A DNA stretch of 64,000 nt from Bacillota bacterium (lineage in GTDB: Bacteria > Bacillota > Clostridia > Acetivibrionales > DTU013), in the NCBI GenBank assembly GCA_023411575.1, contig JAEYOP010000018.1:9343-73342 (forward strand), given 5' to 3'. Shown piece by piece: positions 54,839 to 63,471 of this stretch. Numbering within the stretch: position 1 is the first letter of the stretch; each line of letters starts with the position of its first letter. Position numbers and translations under genes: made by a program. The notes under the pieces were generated by a model. The model saw only the letters and a list, made by a program, of their open reading frames with translations, was not told the origin of the DNA and made no database searches.

Positions 54839-54878
54839 AGTGGTTCAAATTGGTCCAAAGTGGTGCAAAGTGGATGAA
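54839..54878 (+). promoter_or_regulatory. mraZ operator: MraZ operator: four direct repeats in 10-bp phase
   Basis: TGG occurs at 54841, 54851, 54861 and 54871, each in an A-G/T-TGG-n-n-CAA-type decamer with exact 10-base spacing. MraZ is known to bind short direct repeats in this phasing just downstream of its own promoter. The boxes start ten bases after the -10 element and end 26 bases before the mraZ start, as expected for autorepression. Confidence 0.82.
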
Positions 54879-54904
54879 GTTGAACGGTAAGAGGTGAAAA
54901 ATCA

Positions 54905-55336
54905 TTGTTCTATGGGACGCATCAGCATACGATAGATCCGAAAGGCAGGGTGATTATTCCTGCTGCCTTCCGGGAGGATGGACTGTCGAAGCTGATGCTC
55001 ACAAAGGCAACGGAGGATTGCCTTTTCATCTTCTCTATGGAACAGTGGCAAAAAATGTGCGCCAAGCTGGACGAACTGCAGGAATCGGACGATGATGCGC
55101 AGGATTTCCGAAGATGGTTTTATTCCAGCGCCGCCCTGTGTGAATTGGATAAAAACGCACGCATCCTGGTGCCGCCAGAGTTGAGAATCTATGCGAACCT
55201 CGAAAAGGACATCACGATCATCGGTGTAGGATCCAGGGCCGAGGTATGGAATAAGTCCACCTGGGAAAATTATAGCAGGAAGGAATCCTTCGACCGCAAA
55301 TCTCTCAAGGATACCATGAAGAAGCTCTTCCTTTAG
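54905..55336 (+). CDS. mraZ: MraZ, transcriptional regulator of the division and wall cluster
   Basis: A 143-residue protein of normal MraZ size with two SpoVT/AbrB-like halves, each carrying the DxxxR core: IDPKGRVIIPAAFR (10-23) and DKNARILVPPELR (about 82-94). It starts at TTG 54905 (MFYGTHQHTID) with AGAGGTG upstream. MraZ forms rings that bind phased direct repeats and represses the mra/dcw promoter; four such repeats stand right upstream. It opens the cluster with rsmH 30 bp downstream. Confidence 0.95.
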   Translation: MFYGTHQHTIDPKGRVIIPAAFREDGLSKLMLTKATEDCLFIFSMEQWQKMCAKLDELQESDDDAQDFRRWFYSSAALCELDKNARILVPPELRIYANLEKDITIIGVGSRAEVWNKSTWENYSRKESFDRKSLKDTMKKLFL

Positions 55337-55366
55337 GGCTTGCGGCGGGTTGCCGGGAGGAAATGG

Positions 55367-56305
55367 ATGGATTTCAGGCACAGACCGGTTCTGCTGGACG
55401 AATGCATAGAAAGTTTGAATATAAAAAGCGACGGGGTTTACCTGGACGGTACCCTCGGGGGGGCGGGACATTCCTCCGAGATCCTCAAAAAGCTGGACAA
55501 GGGTACCCTGGTCGGAATGGACCAGGACGGTTTCGCCCTTGAGGTTTCGGGAGAAAGGCTAAAAAAGATCCAGGGAACCGCCGGGCTCGTTCTGATAAGG
55601 GGAAATTTCCGGAATATGGCCCGGTTGCTCAAAGATCATGGAATAAACGGGGTAGACGGCATCCTGCTCGATATCGGGGTGTCATCGCACCAACTCGACG
55701 AAGCGGAGCGCGGCTTCAGCTACCAGCAGGATTCGCCGCTGGACATGCGAATGGACAGGACAAGCCGTCTGGATGCGGCAACCATCGTCAATACCTATGA
55801 CGAAAGGGCGATCAAGGATATCATACGGGAATACGGGGAAGAAAACTGGGCAGCCAGAATCGCTTCCTTCATTATAAAAGCAAGAAGCGAAAGAAAGCTT
55901 GAGACGACCGGACAACTGGTCGAGATCATAAAGGCGGCAATACCGGCGCCGGCGAGACGGGAGGGGCCGCACCCCGCAAAAAGGACCTTCCAGGCGCTGC
56001 GGATCGCGGTGAACGACGAGCTTGGAGCGCTGAAGGAAGCGCTGGACGGCGCGGTGCAGATCCTGAAGCCGGGAGGAAGGCTGAGCGTCATCACCTTCCA
56101 CTCCCTGGAGGACCGGATCGTGAAAACCGAGTTCCAACGAAGAGAAAAACCCTGCACCTGCCCGCCGTCGTTTCCGGTGTGCGTATGCGGGAAGAAGCCG
56201 GAACTGAAGGTGCTTACCAGGAAGCCGGTGCTCCCTTCGGAAGAGGAACTGGAACAGAACCCGAGAGCAAGGAGCGCCAAGCTGAGAACGGCGCAAAAGC
56301 TTTAA
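55367..56305 (+). CDS. rsmH: 16S rRNA (cytosine-1402-N4)-methyltransferase
   Basis: A 312-residue SAM-dependent methyltransferase. The SAM motif is YLDGTLGGAGHS (about 29-40), with GILLDIGVSSHQLD (about 98-111), the MRMD segment and the C-terminal SLEDRIVK. It methylates N4 of C1402 in 16S rRNA in the ribosomal P site. I start at 55367, which has GGGAGG six bases upstream, instead of the longer frame from 55340. The C-terminal Cys cluster CTCPPSFPVCVCGKKPE is present as in Gram-positive homologues. Second gene of the dcw cluster. Confidence 0.95.
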   Translation: MDFRHRPVLLDECIESLNIKSDGVYLDGTLGGAGHSSEILKKLDKGTLVGMDQDGFALEVSGERLKKIQGTAGLVLIRGNFRNMARLLKDHGINGVDGILLDIGVSSHQLDEAERGFSYQQDSPLDMRMDRTSRLDAATIVNTYDERAIKDIIREYGEENWAARIASFIIKARSERKLETTGQLVEIIKAAIPAPARREGPHPAKRTFQALRIAVNDELGALKEALDGAVQILKPGGRLSVITFHSLEDRIVKTEFQRREKPCTCPPSFPVCVCGKKPELKVLTRKPVLPSEEELEQNPRARSAKLRTAQKL

Positions 56306-56339
56306 AGACATGGCAACCAAAGATTAAATCTATGATATA

Positions 56340-56640
56340 CATTGGACAAGCACGGAAGAGGCAAAGGAAGAAAGAAGGAGACACGAAGGAAGAAAACCCA
56401 AAATACGAAGGATGAAAACCGACAGACACGAAAGAAGAAAGCTAGCAGGTACAAAGGAAGAAAGCAAAAACACCAAAGAAGAAATTTTAAAAAACACCAA
56501 GGCAAAAAGGGACTGTACGAATTAAAACCCCAGCATTGCACGAAAGAGGAAAATACAAAAGAGGAATACCGGAAAAAACGGAAGCTTCAGAACACAAAAG
56601 AAAAACAAGACAAGATCACGAAAGACAAGACAACAGATGA
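56340..56640 (+). repeat. Purine-rich spacer of degenerate repeats between rsmH and ftsL
   Basis: About 300 bases with a strongly purine-biased plus strand. Around nine irregular units of the form CACRAARGAAGAAA can be picked out at roughly 20-40 base intervals. A frame covering 56342-56689 would encode a Lys/Arg-rich low-complexity chain without any family resemblance; I do not regard it as a gene. No similar spacer is expected between these two genes. Confidence 0.6.
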
Positions 56641-56646
56641 GTTTGT

Positions 56647-56680
56647 TACCGGGGACTCCCCGCAAGGCCGGTCCCCGGTA
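56647..56680 (+). other. Perfect 10-bp stem-loop upstream of ftsL
   Basis: TACCGGGGAC (56647-56656) and GTCCCCGGTA (56671-56680) with a 14-base loop. A second hairpin, CCGGG/CCCGG, follows near 56694-56708 with a weak T-rich tail. They may attenuate readthrough from rsmH or protect the RNA. Confidence 0.65.
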
Positions 56681-56753
56681 TTGCTTTGAAGGGCCGGGCG
56701 CTCCCGGGGCTTTGCTTTCCGTAGTGCATAAATCAATGCCGAGGTGAATACAA

Positions 56754-57275
56754 TTGATACAAAAGGATTACGAATATGTACAGGGTTCGGCTGCCAGGCA
56801 GCTTCAGACGGAGGTTCCGGAGACAAGGCGGACCCACTATGATGTGTACGAGCAGAACTCCGTACTGAAGGCGAAAAAACAATACAAGGATAACCGTAAA
56901 TCCAAGCTTAAGCTGGTATTGTCCGTCCTTGCCGTATTTGTTGCGACTCTTGCGGTCATGTACCGGTTTGCGCTGATTACCCAGTTAAGCTATAATATCA
57001 GCCAGAAAGAAGCAACCTACAATGAGCTTCGGAATGCAAATTCGATCCTGAAGGTCGAAATCGAAACCGGGACGGATCTTGCCGAAATAAAGGAAATCGC
57101 GGAAACCAGGCTTGGCATGCAGAAGCCGGATAAAAACCAGATCGTGTACATAAAGGTTCCCAGAACGGATTACACGGTTGTAATGAATACGCAGGACGGG
57201 GCGGCAATCGGAAGCGGCAATCTCCTCAAGGCGTTCATCTACAAATTGTCCGGACTGATCAGGCTTTTCGAGTAA
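56754..57275 (+). CDS. ftsL: Cell division protein FtsL-like
   Basis: A 173-residue bitopic protein: a charged cytoplasmic N-terminus (1-60), one helix (about 63-83), then an extracellular coiled coil (about 88-130; SYNISQKEATYNELRNANSILKVEIE is split over this stretch) with the septum-formation-initiator pattern AETRLGMQKPDKNQIVYI. It starts at TTG 56754 with GAGGTG upstream. FtsL with DivIC recruits and activates the septal synthase FtsW and its penicillin-binding protein. Position between rsmH and the PBP gene supports the call although sequence conservation in this family is low. Confidence 0.85.
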   Translation: MIQKDYEYVQGSAARQLQTEVPETRRTHYDVYEQNSVLKAKKQYKDNRKSKLKLVLSVLAVFVATLAVMYRFALITQLSYNISQKEATYNELRNANSILKVEIETGTDLAEIKEIAETRLGMQKPDKNQIVYIKVPRTDYTVVMNTQDGAAIGSGNLLKAFIYKLSGLIRLFE

Positions 57276-57444
57276 CGATGCCCAAGGTCGCCGCCGCGCT
57301 GGAGAGGGATATGTCCTACGTAAACAAAAGAAATGAATAGACTGTGGATAGTGTAAAAAGAATTTTTTGCATGGTCTATGGTCTTTTTTATTACAGAACG
57401 GTCTTCCGCCACAGGGAATGTTTATTCAGGAATTGCAGGGGGGA

Positions 57445-59664
57445 ATGGATTTGGCTGCTCCAAGTCTTGGCATAAAAAAAAGATTGCTCTTCATGCTTGC
57501 CGTTTTCGCGCTGATTGTCGTGGTCCTCATGGGAAGGCTGGCCTACATCCAGTTCGTGCAGGGCACCGAACTCCAGAAAAAAGCCTACAAGCAGCAGAAT
57601 ACCGGCAGGACCATCAGCCCCATCCGGGGCACGATCTTCGACCGGAACGGCAAGAAGCTTGCGATCAGCGTCCAGGTGGCCACGATCACCTGCAACCCCA
57701 ACGAGATCGGCACCAAGAATGCCAAGCTGACGGCGGACGAGATCGCCGACGGGCTGGCGCCCCTGCTTTCCATGGACCGGAATGAGATCAAGCGGCTGAT
57801 CACCAAAAAAACCAATTATGTCACCATCAAGAGAAAGGTCGATGAGGCGACCGAGGATGGAGTCCGAAAATGGATTTCCGCCAAAAACGTACGCGGGATC
57901 AATATCGATGAAGATTCCAAAAGATACTACCCCAACAGCAACCTGCTTTCCCACGTGCTTGGATTTACAGGCGACGACAACCAGGGGCTGATGGGCGGCG
58001 TCGAAGACGTGATGGAAAAATACCTGAAGGGCGTGCCGGGGAAGATCCTCAGCGAAGTGGACGCCAAAGGCAGGGCGGTGCCTTCGGACACCGAAAAGAG
58101 GATCGACGCCCAGGACGGCCTCAACGTCGTGCTGACCATTGATCAAACCATCCAGTACCTGGCGTCGAAAACGCTGGAGAAGGCCATCGAGGACTACAAG
58201 GTCAAGCAGGGCGGCGTAGCGATCGTGCTGGATCCGAAAACCGGAGACATTCTCGCCCTGGTATCCAAACCGGACTATGACCTGAACAATCCGTACGCGC
58301 TGCCGAAAAACCTGCCGGAGAGCATCGCGCAGGAGGATATAGCAAACTGGGTCGCAGGCAGCACCAAATCCGTCAATATCCTGAGCAAGACGGTATGGCG
58401 CGACAAGGCAATTTCCGATACCTACGAGCCGGGCTCCACCTTCAAGACCATTACGACCTCCGCAGGCCTGGAAGAAGGTCTGGTGACCCCGGAAACCATC
58501 ACCAACGATATGCCCATCAAGGTAGCGGGCTGGCCGAAGCCGATCTATTGCTGGAGAAAGGGAAGGGAACACGGCACGGAGACCTTCCGGGAAGCGGTGG
58601 TCAATTCCTGCAACCCGGCCTTCGTAAAGGTGGCGCAAAGCCTTGGGATCAGCCGATTCTACGGATATGTCAGAGCCTTCGGCTTCAACGACAAAACCGG
58701 TATCGACCTGAAAGGGGAAAGCAAGTCCATCTTCCAGGCAAACAAAAAGGAAATCGATATGGCGGTGGCCTCCTTCGGACAGCGCTTCACCATCACGCCC
58801 ATCCAGCTTGCCACGGCCTACACGGCGGTGGTGAACGGCGGCAAGCTCATGAAGCCGAGGCTGGTCAAGGAACTGACCGATTCGGAAGGGAACATTGTGA
58901 AGAAATTTGAGCCGGAGGTGGTCCGGACCGTCCTTTCGCAGCAAACCTCCGATACCGTGCGGAGCCTGCTGGAAAGCGTCGTCTCCACGCCGAACGGCAC
59001 AGGAAACGGCGCCTACGTCAAAGGCTACAGGATCGCCGGCAAGACCGGCACCTCCGAAACCACCCAGAAGGATGTGCATATTGCTTCCTTCTGTGGCTTT
59101 GCTCCGGCCGACGACCCGCAGATCATCACCCTCGTGGTGCTTTTCGACCCCAAGGGCGAGTCTTATATGGGTGGGCAAATTGCGGCGCCTACGGCGGGGA
59201 AGATCATGGAGGATGTGCTGAACTATCTGCAGGTGGAAAGAAAATATACGGAGGAGGACTTGAAGGCCATGACGAAGGAGGTCCTGGTGCCGGAGGTCCG
59301 CAAGGCGACGGTGGAGGATGCGGTAAATCAACTGAAGAAAGCCGGATTGAATTATAGAATAGAAGGAAATGGAAATAATAAGAGCATTGTAATGGAACAG
59401 ACGCCCAAACCGGACGCCCTGGTCCCCGAAAAATCCATGGTGATCCTGTATACCTACAAGCCGGAGCAGGAGGTCACCGTAGCCATGCCCGACCTGAAGA
59501 ACAAGTCCATGTCGGAAGCCATCGACGCCATGAACCGGATCGGGCTGAACATCAGGGTAAGCGGCAAGGGCGTGGTCTTCCGGCAGGAATATCCGGAAGG
59601 CACGATGCTGGAAAAGGGCAGGGTGGTAGAGGTATCCTTCAGGAACATTGACAATATCGAATAA
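57445..59664 (+). CDS. spoVD: Class B penicillin-binding protein with two PASTA repeats (SpoVD/PbpB type)
   Basis: About 739 residues: a helix (about 13-35), the PBP dimerisation region, the transpeptidase domain with GSTFK (SxxK), NSCN (SxN) and AGKTGTSE (KTG), then two C-terminal PASTA repeats (about 615-675 and 680-739). It cross-links septal or spore-cortex peptidoglycan with a SEDS partner. SpoVD and the vegetative PbpB are hard to tell apart; only one such gene is in the cluster, so it may serve division. A GGGGGG site stands immediately before ATG 57445 and seven bases before TTG 57451, which may be the real start. The 90-bp stretch before 57367 holds no gene. Confidence 0.92.
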   Translation: MDLAAPSLGIKKRLLFMLAVFALIVVVLMGRLAYIQFVQGTELQKKAYKQQNTGRTISPIRGTIFDRNGKKLAISVQVATITCNPNEIGTKNAKLTADEIADGLAPLLSMDRNEIKRLITKKTNYVTIKRKVDEATEDGVRKWISAKNVRGINIDEDSKRYYPNSNLLSHVLGFTGDDNQGLMGGVEDVMEKYLKGVPGKILSEVDAKGRAVPSDTEKRIDAQDGLNVVLTIDQTIQYLASKTLEKAIEDYKVKQGGVAIVLDPKTGDILALVSKPDYDLNNPYALPKNLPESIAQEDIANWVAGSTKSVNILSKTVWRDKAISDTYEPGSTFKTITTSAGLEEGLVTPETITNDMPIKVAGWPKPIYCWRKGREHGTETFREAVVNSCNPAFVKVAQSLGISRFYGYVRAFGFNDKTGIDLKGESKSIFQANKKEIDMAVASFGQRFTITPIQLATAYTAVVNGGKLMKPRLVKELTDSEGNIVKKFEPEVVRTVLSQQTSDTVRSLLESVVSTPNGTGNGAYVKGYRIAGKTGTSETTQKDVHIASFCGFAPADDPQIITLVVLFDPKGESYMGGQIAAPTAGKIMEDVLNYLQVERKYTEEDLKAMTKEVLVPEVRKATVEDAVNQLKKAGLNYRIEGNGNNKSIVMEQTPKPDALVPEKSMVILYTYKPEQEVTVAMPDLKNKSMSEAIDAMNRIGLNIRVSGKGVVFRQEYPEGTMLEKGRVVEVSFRNIDNIE

Positions 59665-59701
59665 ATCCCGGAGACGCAGGCCGGAATCCAGGAGGTCAGA
59701 C

Positions 59702-61153
59702 ATGTTGTTGGCTGAATTGGTCGGAGGACTCGATATTACAAATGCGAAGGGCGAAGGGAACATCGAGATAAACGGCGTTGCGTACGATTCGAGAAAAGTG
59801 GAAGAGGGGAACGTATTTGTCTGTATAGACGGAATGACCACCGACGGGCACGATTACGCGGAGGAGGCGCTGAAAAACGGCGCCGCGGCGTTGATCGCGC
59901 AAAAGGAAATTCTTGCGCCGGAAGGGGTGCCGGTCCTCCGGACGGAGGATACGCGCAAGGCGCTGGCGCAGGTTTCGGACCGGTTTTACGGCCACCCTTC
60001 GGGGAGGTTCCGGCTGATCGGCGTAACGGGCACAAAGGGCAAAACGACAACCACCTTTATGATAAAGGCCATCCAGGAGGCGGCGGGCAGGAAAACCGGG
60101 CTGATCGGAACCCTGGGGACGAAGATCGGCGGGCGGGAAGTGCACTCGGAGCGCACGACCCCGGAGTCCCTGGAGCTTCAGATGCTGTTCTCGCAAATGT
60201 CGCAGGAAGGCGTGGAGGACGTGGCGATGGAGGTTTCCTCGCAGGGGCTCGCGCTGCAGAGGGTGGCCGCCTGCGAATTCGACACCGGCGTGTTCACCAA
60301 CCTGAGCCGGGACCATATCGGACAGAAGGAGCACGCGTCGATGGAGGAGTACCTGCAGGCCAAGTGCAGGCTTTTTAAAATGTGCAGGAGGGGCCTTGTC
60401 AACCTGGACAGCGAATATGCGGGCAAGGTCATGGAAGAGGCGGAATGCGGCGTCATGACCTTTGGCATCCGTGAAAAAGCGGACATCCGGGCTTACGACA
60501 TCGTTAAAATGCCGCGGCACGTGGAGTTTTCCATCGCGTCGCCCTGGTACGGCGGCCGGCTCCGGGTGAACATCCCGGGCGGGTTCAGCGTTTACAACGC
60601 ACTGGCGGCGGCTGGCGTGAGCGGCCTGCTGGGAACATCCCGGGAGGCCGTGGAGGCGGGGCTCGCATCCGTGCAGGTGCCGGGCAGGGCCGAATCGGTG
60701 GATACAGGACGGGATTTCAGTGTTATAATAGATTATGCTCATACGCCGGACAGCCTGGAGAACATTCTGGCAACGGTCCGGGATTACGCCGCCGGGCGGG
60801 TTGTGTGCATCTTCGGCTGCGGAGGAGACCGGGACAGGGCCAAGCGGCCCATGATGGGCGCCATCTCGGGCCGGCTGGCGGATTATACGGTCCTCACGTC
60901 CGATAACCCAAGGACGGAGGAGCCGGATTCCATCCTCCGGCAGATCGAGGAAGGCATAAAAGCGACCGGCGGGAAATATACATGCATCAGAGACAGGCGC
61001 GAGGCGATCCGGCACGCCATCCGCGGCGCAGGCCCGGGGGACGTGCTGGTGCTGGCGGGGAAGGGTCACGAGACCTACCAGATCTTCCACGACAGGACCA
61101 TCTGTTTCGATGAGCGGGAAGTGGTCCGGGAGCTGCTGAAGGAGCCGGATTAA
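59702..61153 (+). CDS. murE: UDP-N-acetylmuramoyl-tripeptide synthetase, meso-diaminopimelate adding
   Basis: A 483-residue Mur ligase. Start 59702 is fixed by GGAGG seven bases upstream. The ATP loop is GVTGTKGKTTT (107-117), the carbamylated lysine is K221 (QAKCRLF), and the amino-acid selection motif is DNPR (401-404), which selects meso-diaminopimelate rather than lysine. It adds the third residue of the peptide stem in the cytoplasm. This predicts mDAP-type wall. In most clusters murF follows; here mraY does. Confidence 0.96.
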   Translation: MLLAELVGGLDITNAKGEGNIEINGVAYDSRKVEEGNVFVCIDGMTTDGHDYAEEALKNGAAALIAQKEILAPEGVPVLRTEDTRKALAQVSDRFYGHPSGRFRLIGVTGTKGKTTTTFMIKAIQEAAGRKTGLIGTLGTKIGGREVHSERTTPESLELQMLFSQMSQEGVEDVAMEVSSQGLALQRVAACEFDTGVFTNLSRDHIGQKEHASMEEYLQAKCRLFKMCRRGLVNLDSEYAGKVMEEAECGVMTFGIREKADIRAYDIVKMPRHVEFSIASPWYGGRLRVNIPGGFSVYNALAAAGVSGLLGTSREAVEAGLASVQVPGRAESVDTGRDFSVIIDYAHTPDSLENILATVRDYAAGRVVCIFGCGGDRDRAKRPMMGAISGRLADYTVLTSDNPRTEEPDSILRQIEEGIKATGGKYTCIRDRREAIRHAIRGAGPGDVLVLAGKGHETYQIFHDRTICFDEREVVRELLKEPD

Positions 61154-61188
61154 TCGGTACCCGGTTAATCCGGCGAGCCGAGTTGACC

Positions 61189-61214
61189 GGATCATCCGGT
61201 TTGCCGGATGATCC
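61189..61214 (+). other. Perfect 11-bp stem-loop between murE and mraY
   Basis: GGATCATCCGG (61189-61199) pairs with CCGGATGATCC (61204-61214) around TTTG; outer bases GACC and GGGTC extend it. No T tract. It sits where murF would normally be. Confidence 0.8.
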
Positions 61215-61255
61215 CGGGGGTCGAACGAAGGAATTGAAATACAATATACGGGGGA

Positions 61256-62257
61256 ATGAATTTGGAGATCAACTTTTTTACATCACCGCAGGTACTGGCC
61301 TTTGCCGTTACATTCCTGCTTTCGCTCATAACGGGACCGGTCGTCATACCCATGCTCCGGCGCTTGAAATTCGGCCAGACCATCCGGGACGACGGCCCGG
61401 CGACCCATCTGAAAAAGATGGGCATCCCGACGATCGGAGGCCTGATTTTCATTCTTCCGATGATCCTGGTCACGCTTTATTTTGCGCCGAAGGTTCCGGA
61501 AATCGTGCCGCTTTTGCTCGTGACCCTGAGCTTCTCGGCCATCGGCCTGGTGGACGACCTGATCAAGGTCATCAAAAAGAACAAGGACGGATTAAACCCG
61601 AGGCAGAAAACGGCCGGCCAGTTTCTGGTCTCCACGGCGTTCGCCTTTTACGTCGCATTCACCCCGTCCCTGGGCACGGGGATGATCATTCCGTTCCTGG
61701 GCGTGGACGCTGTGGTGGAGCTGCCCATATGGCTGTTTATCCCGTTGATCATAGCCACCATGTACCTGATCGTCAACTCGGTGAATTTTACGGATGGGGT
61801 GGACGGCCTGGCGGCCGGAGTGACACTGATCGTAACGGTTTTCTTTACGATCGTTGCGATGGTGCGGAACGAATGGGATGTGGTAAAGCTCCTCTGCTCC
61901 ATTACGGCGGGCGGCTGCCTCGGCTTTCTCGCCTTCAACAGTTACCCGGCGAAGGTCATCATGGGCGATACGGGGTCCATGGCGCTCGGCGGGGTGGTGG
62001 GAGCCGCGGCGGTCGTGATGAAGATGCCGTGGATTCTCCTGGTCGTCGGGGCGATCTATGCGGTGGAAAGCCTGTCCGTCTTCATTCAGGTGACCTCCTT
62101 CAAGATGAGGGGCAAGCGGGTCTTTAAAATGGCTCCGCTGCATCACCACTTTGAATTGTCGGGGTGGAAGGAAACCAAGGTGGTTACGGTATTCTGGCTG
62201 ATTACGGTCATACTGTGCCTTATAGGCTTTGCGACGCTCCGGTTCCGGTTTTTCTGA
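61256..62257 (+). CDS. mraY: Phospho-N-acetylmuramoyl-pentapeptide transferase
   Basis: A 333-residue enzyme with ten helices that joins UDP-MurNAc-pentapeptide to undecaprenyl phosphate, giving lipid I. Diagnostic motifs are GDDG-PATHLKKMGIPTIGG near 40-60, LVDDLIK (Asp pair near 100), NFTDGVDGLAAG (about 179-190) and MAPLHHHFELSGW (about 290-302). The start may be ATG 61256 or TTG 61262; GGGGGA lies against the first and seven bases before the second. It follows murE by 102 bp. Confidence 0.96.
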   Translation: MNLEINFFTSPQVLAFAVTFLLSLITGPVVIPMLRRLKFGQTIRDDGPATHLKKMGIPTIGGLIFILPMILVTLYFAPKVPEIVPLLLVTLSFSAIGLVDDLIKVIKKNKDGLNPRQKTAGQFLVSTAFAFYVAFTPSLGTGMIIPFLGVDAVVELPIWLFIPLIIATMYLIVNSVNFTDGVDGLAAGVTLIVTVFFTIVAMVRNEWDVVKLLCSITAGGCLGFLAFNSYPAKVIMGDTGSMALGGVVGAAAVVMKMPWILLVVGAIYAVESLSVFIQVTSFKMRGKRVFKMAPLHHHFELSGWKETKVVTVFWLITVILCLIGFATLRFRFF

Positions 62258-62313
62258 CGGCCGGAAGCCGCAGGAAGTTACAGGATAAAAATGGGAGTTA
62301 CGGAGGTTTGTAG

Positions 62314-63423
62314 ATGAAGGAGAAAAAGCCGTTTGATTTCTGGCTTTTCATAACAGTGCTGATCCTGCTTTCGCTGGGGCTGGTAATGGTATTCAGCGCC
62401 AGCGCGCCGACAGCCCAGAAGGAGTACGGCGATATTTACTTTTATATTAAAAAGCAGCTGAAATTTGCCTTTGCAGGGGTTGTGCTGATGCTGCTCGCAG
62501 CCAATTACGACTACCGCAAATTCGGCAGGAAGACGGTCCTGGCGCTGATGGGGGCCAGTCTCGTGCTGCTTGTGGCGGTGCTCATTCCGGGGATCGGGCG
62601 CGAAATAAACGGCTCCTGGAGATGGATCTATTTCGGCTCCGTTCCGTTCCAGCCCTCCGAAATGGCAAAGATGGCGCTGATCCTGTATCTGGCGTATTAT
62701 CTTTCCAAGCGGAAAAAACCCCTTGAGACCCTGTTCGGGGATTTGTTGCCCTATCTCTTCGTCATTGGCCTGATCGCGCTGCTGCTTCTGCGGGAGACTC
62801 ATCTGAGCGCAACGATCATCATGATTTCCATTGCCGTGATCATCCTTTTTGTGGCGGGAGCGAAAATCAAGCACTTCCTCCTCCTGGCCGCGCCGGTGCT
62901 TGCGGTGCTGGTGGCCGTCATCTCCTTCACGGACTACATGACGCCGCGTATCAATTCCTACCTGAACCCGTGGAGCAATCCCAAGGGTGAAGGCTGGCAG
63001 ACGATCCAGTCCCTTTATGCCATCGGATCGGGCGGATTGTTCGGCAGGGGGCTGGGCCAGAGCATGCAGAAGTTTCTCTATATTCCCGAGCCGCACAACG
63101 ACTACATTTTTGCCATTCTTGCGGAAGAGCTGGGCTACATCGGGGTGGCGGCCGTCCTGCTGCTTTTTATGATTTTCATCTGGCGGGGCATCAAGATCGC
63201 GGTCCATGCACCCGACACGTACGGCTGCCTGGTAGCGACAGGGATTACCGCATTGATCGCCGTACAGAGCCTTTTCAACATCGCCGTCGTCACCAATACG
63301 GTTCCGCCTACAGGAGTTTCGCTCCCGTTCTTCAGTTCCGGGGGAACCTCCCTTCTATTCTTCATGGTGGAGGTGGGCATTCTCCTCAATATCTCGCGAT
63401 ATTCCAACTACGAAAGAATCTGA
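62314..63423 (+). CDS. ftsW: SEDS-family glycosyltransferase FtsW/SpoVE
   Basis: A 369-residue, ten-helix lipid II polymerase. Motifs: NGSWRWIYFGSVPFQPSEMAK (split here as residues about 95-115), NPWSNPKGEGWQTIQSL, PEPHNDYIFAILAEELG and PFFSSGGTSLL. It works with the class B PBP encoded in the same cluster. FtsW (division) and SpoVE (spore) cannot be separated by sequence alone; cluster position fits both in Clostridia. GGAGG precedes the ATG. No murD lies upstream and no murG downstream. Confidence 0.93.
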   Translation: MKEKKPFDFWLFITVLILLSLGLVMVFSASAPTAQKEYGDIYFYIKKQLKFAFAGVVLMLLAANYDYRKFGRKTVLALMGASLVLLVAVLIPGIGREINGSWRWIYFGSVPFQPSEMAKMALILYLAYYLSKRKKPLETLFGDLLPYLFVIGLIALLLLRETHLSATIIMISIAVIILFVAGAKIKHFLLLAAPVLAVLVAVISFTDYMTPRINSYLNPWSNPKGEGWQTIQSLYAIGSGGLFGRGLGQSMQKFLYIPEPHNDYIFAILAEELGYIGVAAVLLLFMIFIWRGIKIAVHAPDTYGCLVATGITALIAVQSLFNIAVVTNTVPPTGVSLPFFSSGGTSLLFFMVEVGILLNISRYSNYERI

Positions 63424-63437
63424 ACACATTAAATCCG

Positions 63438-63471
63438 CCTCGCATAAAATATTATGGTGCGAGGTGTTTTT
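63438..63471 (+). promoter_or_regulatory. Hairpin that hides the murA ribosome binding site and resembles a terminator
   Basis: CCTCGCA (63438-63444) pairs with TGCGAGG (63458-63464), followed by TGTTTTT and then the ATG at 63472. The murA ribosome binding site GAGGTG (63461-63466) lies in the 3' arm, so the same hairpin could both terminate and block translation. Confidence 0.65.

Noticed and set aside
56342..56689. A 115-codon Lys/Arg-rich plus-strand frame between rsmH and ftsL
   Set aside because: Low-complexity product of the purine repeat; no ribosome binding site of quality and no domain. Treated as a repeat.
57391..59841. An 816-codon open frame antisense to the PBP gene
   Set aside because: The PBP on the plus strand is certain; the antisense frame has His/Arg/Gly-rich low-quality sequence and arises from codon bias in a GC-rich gene.
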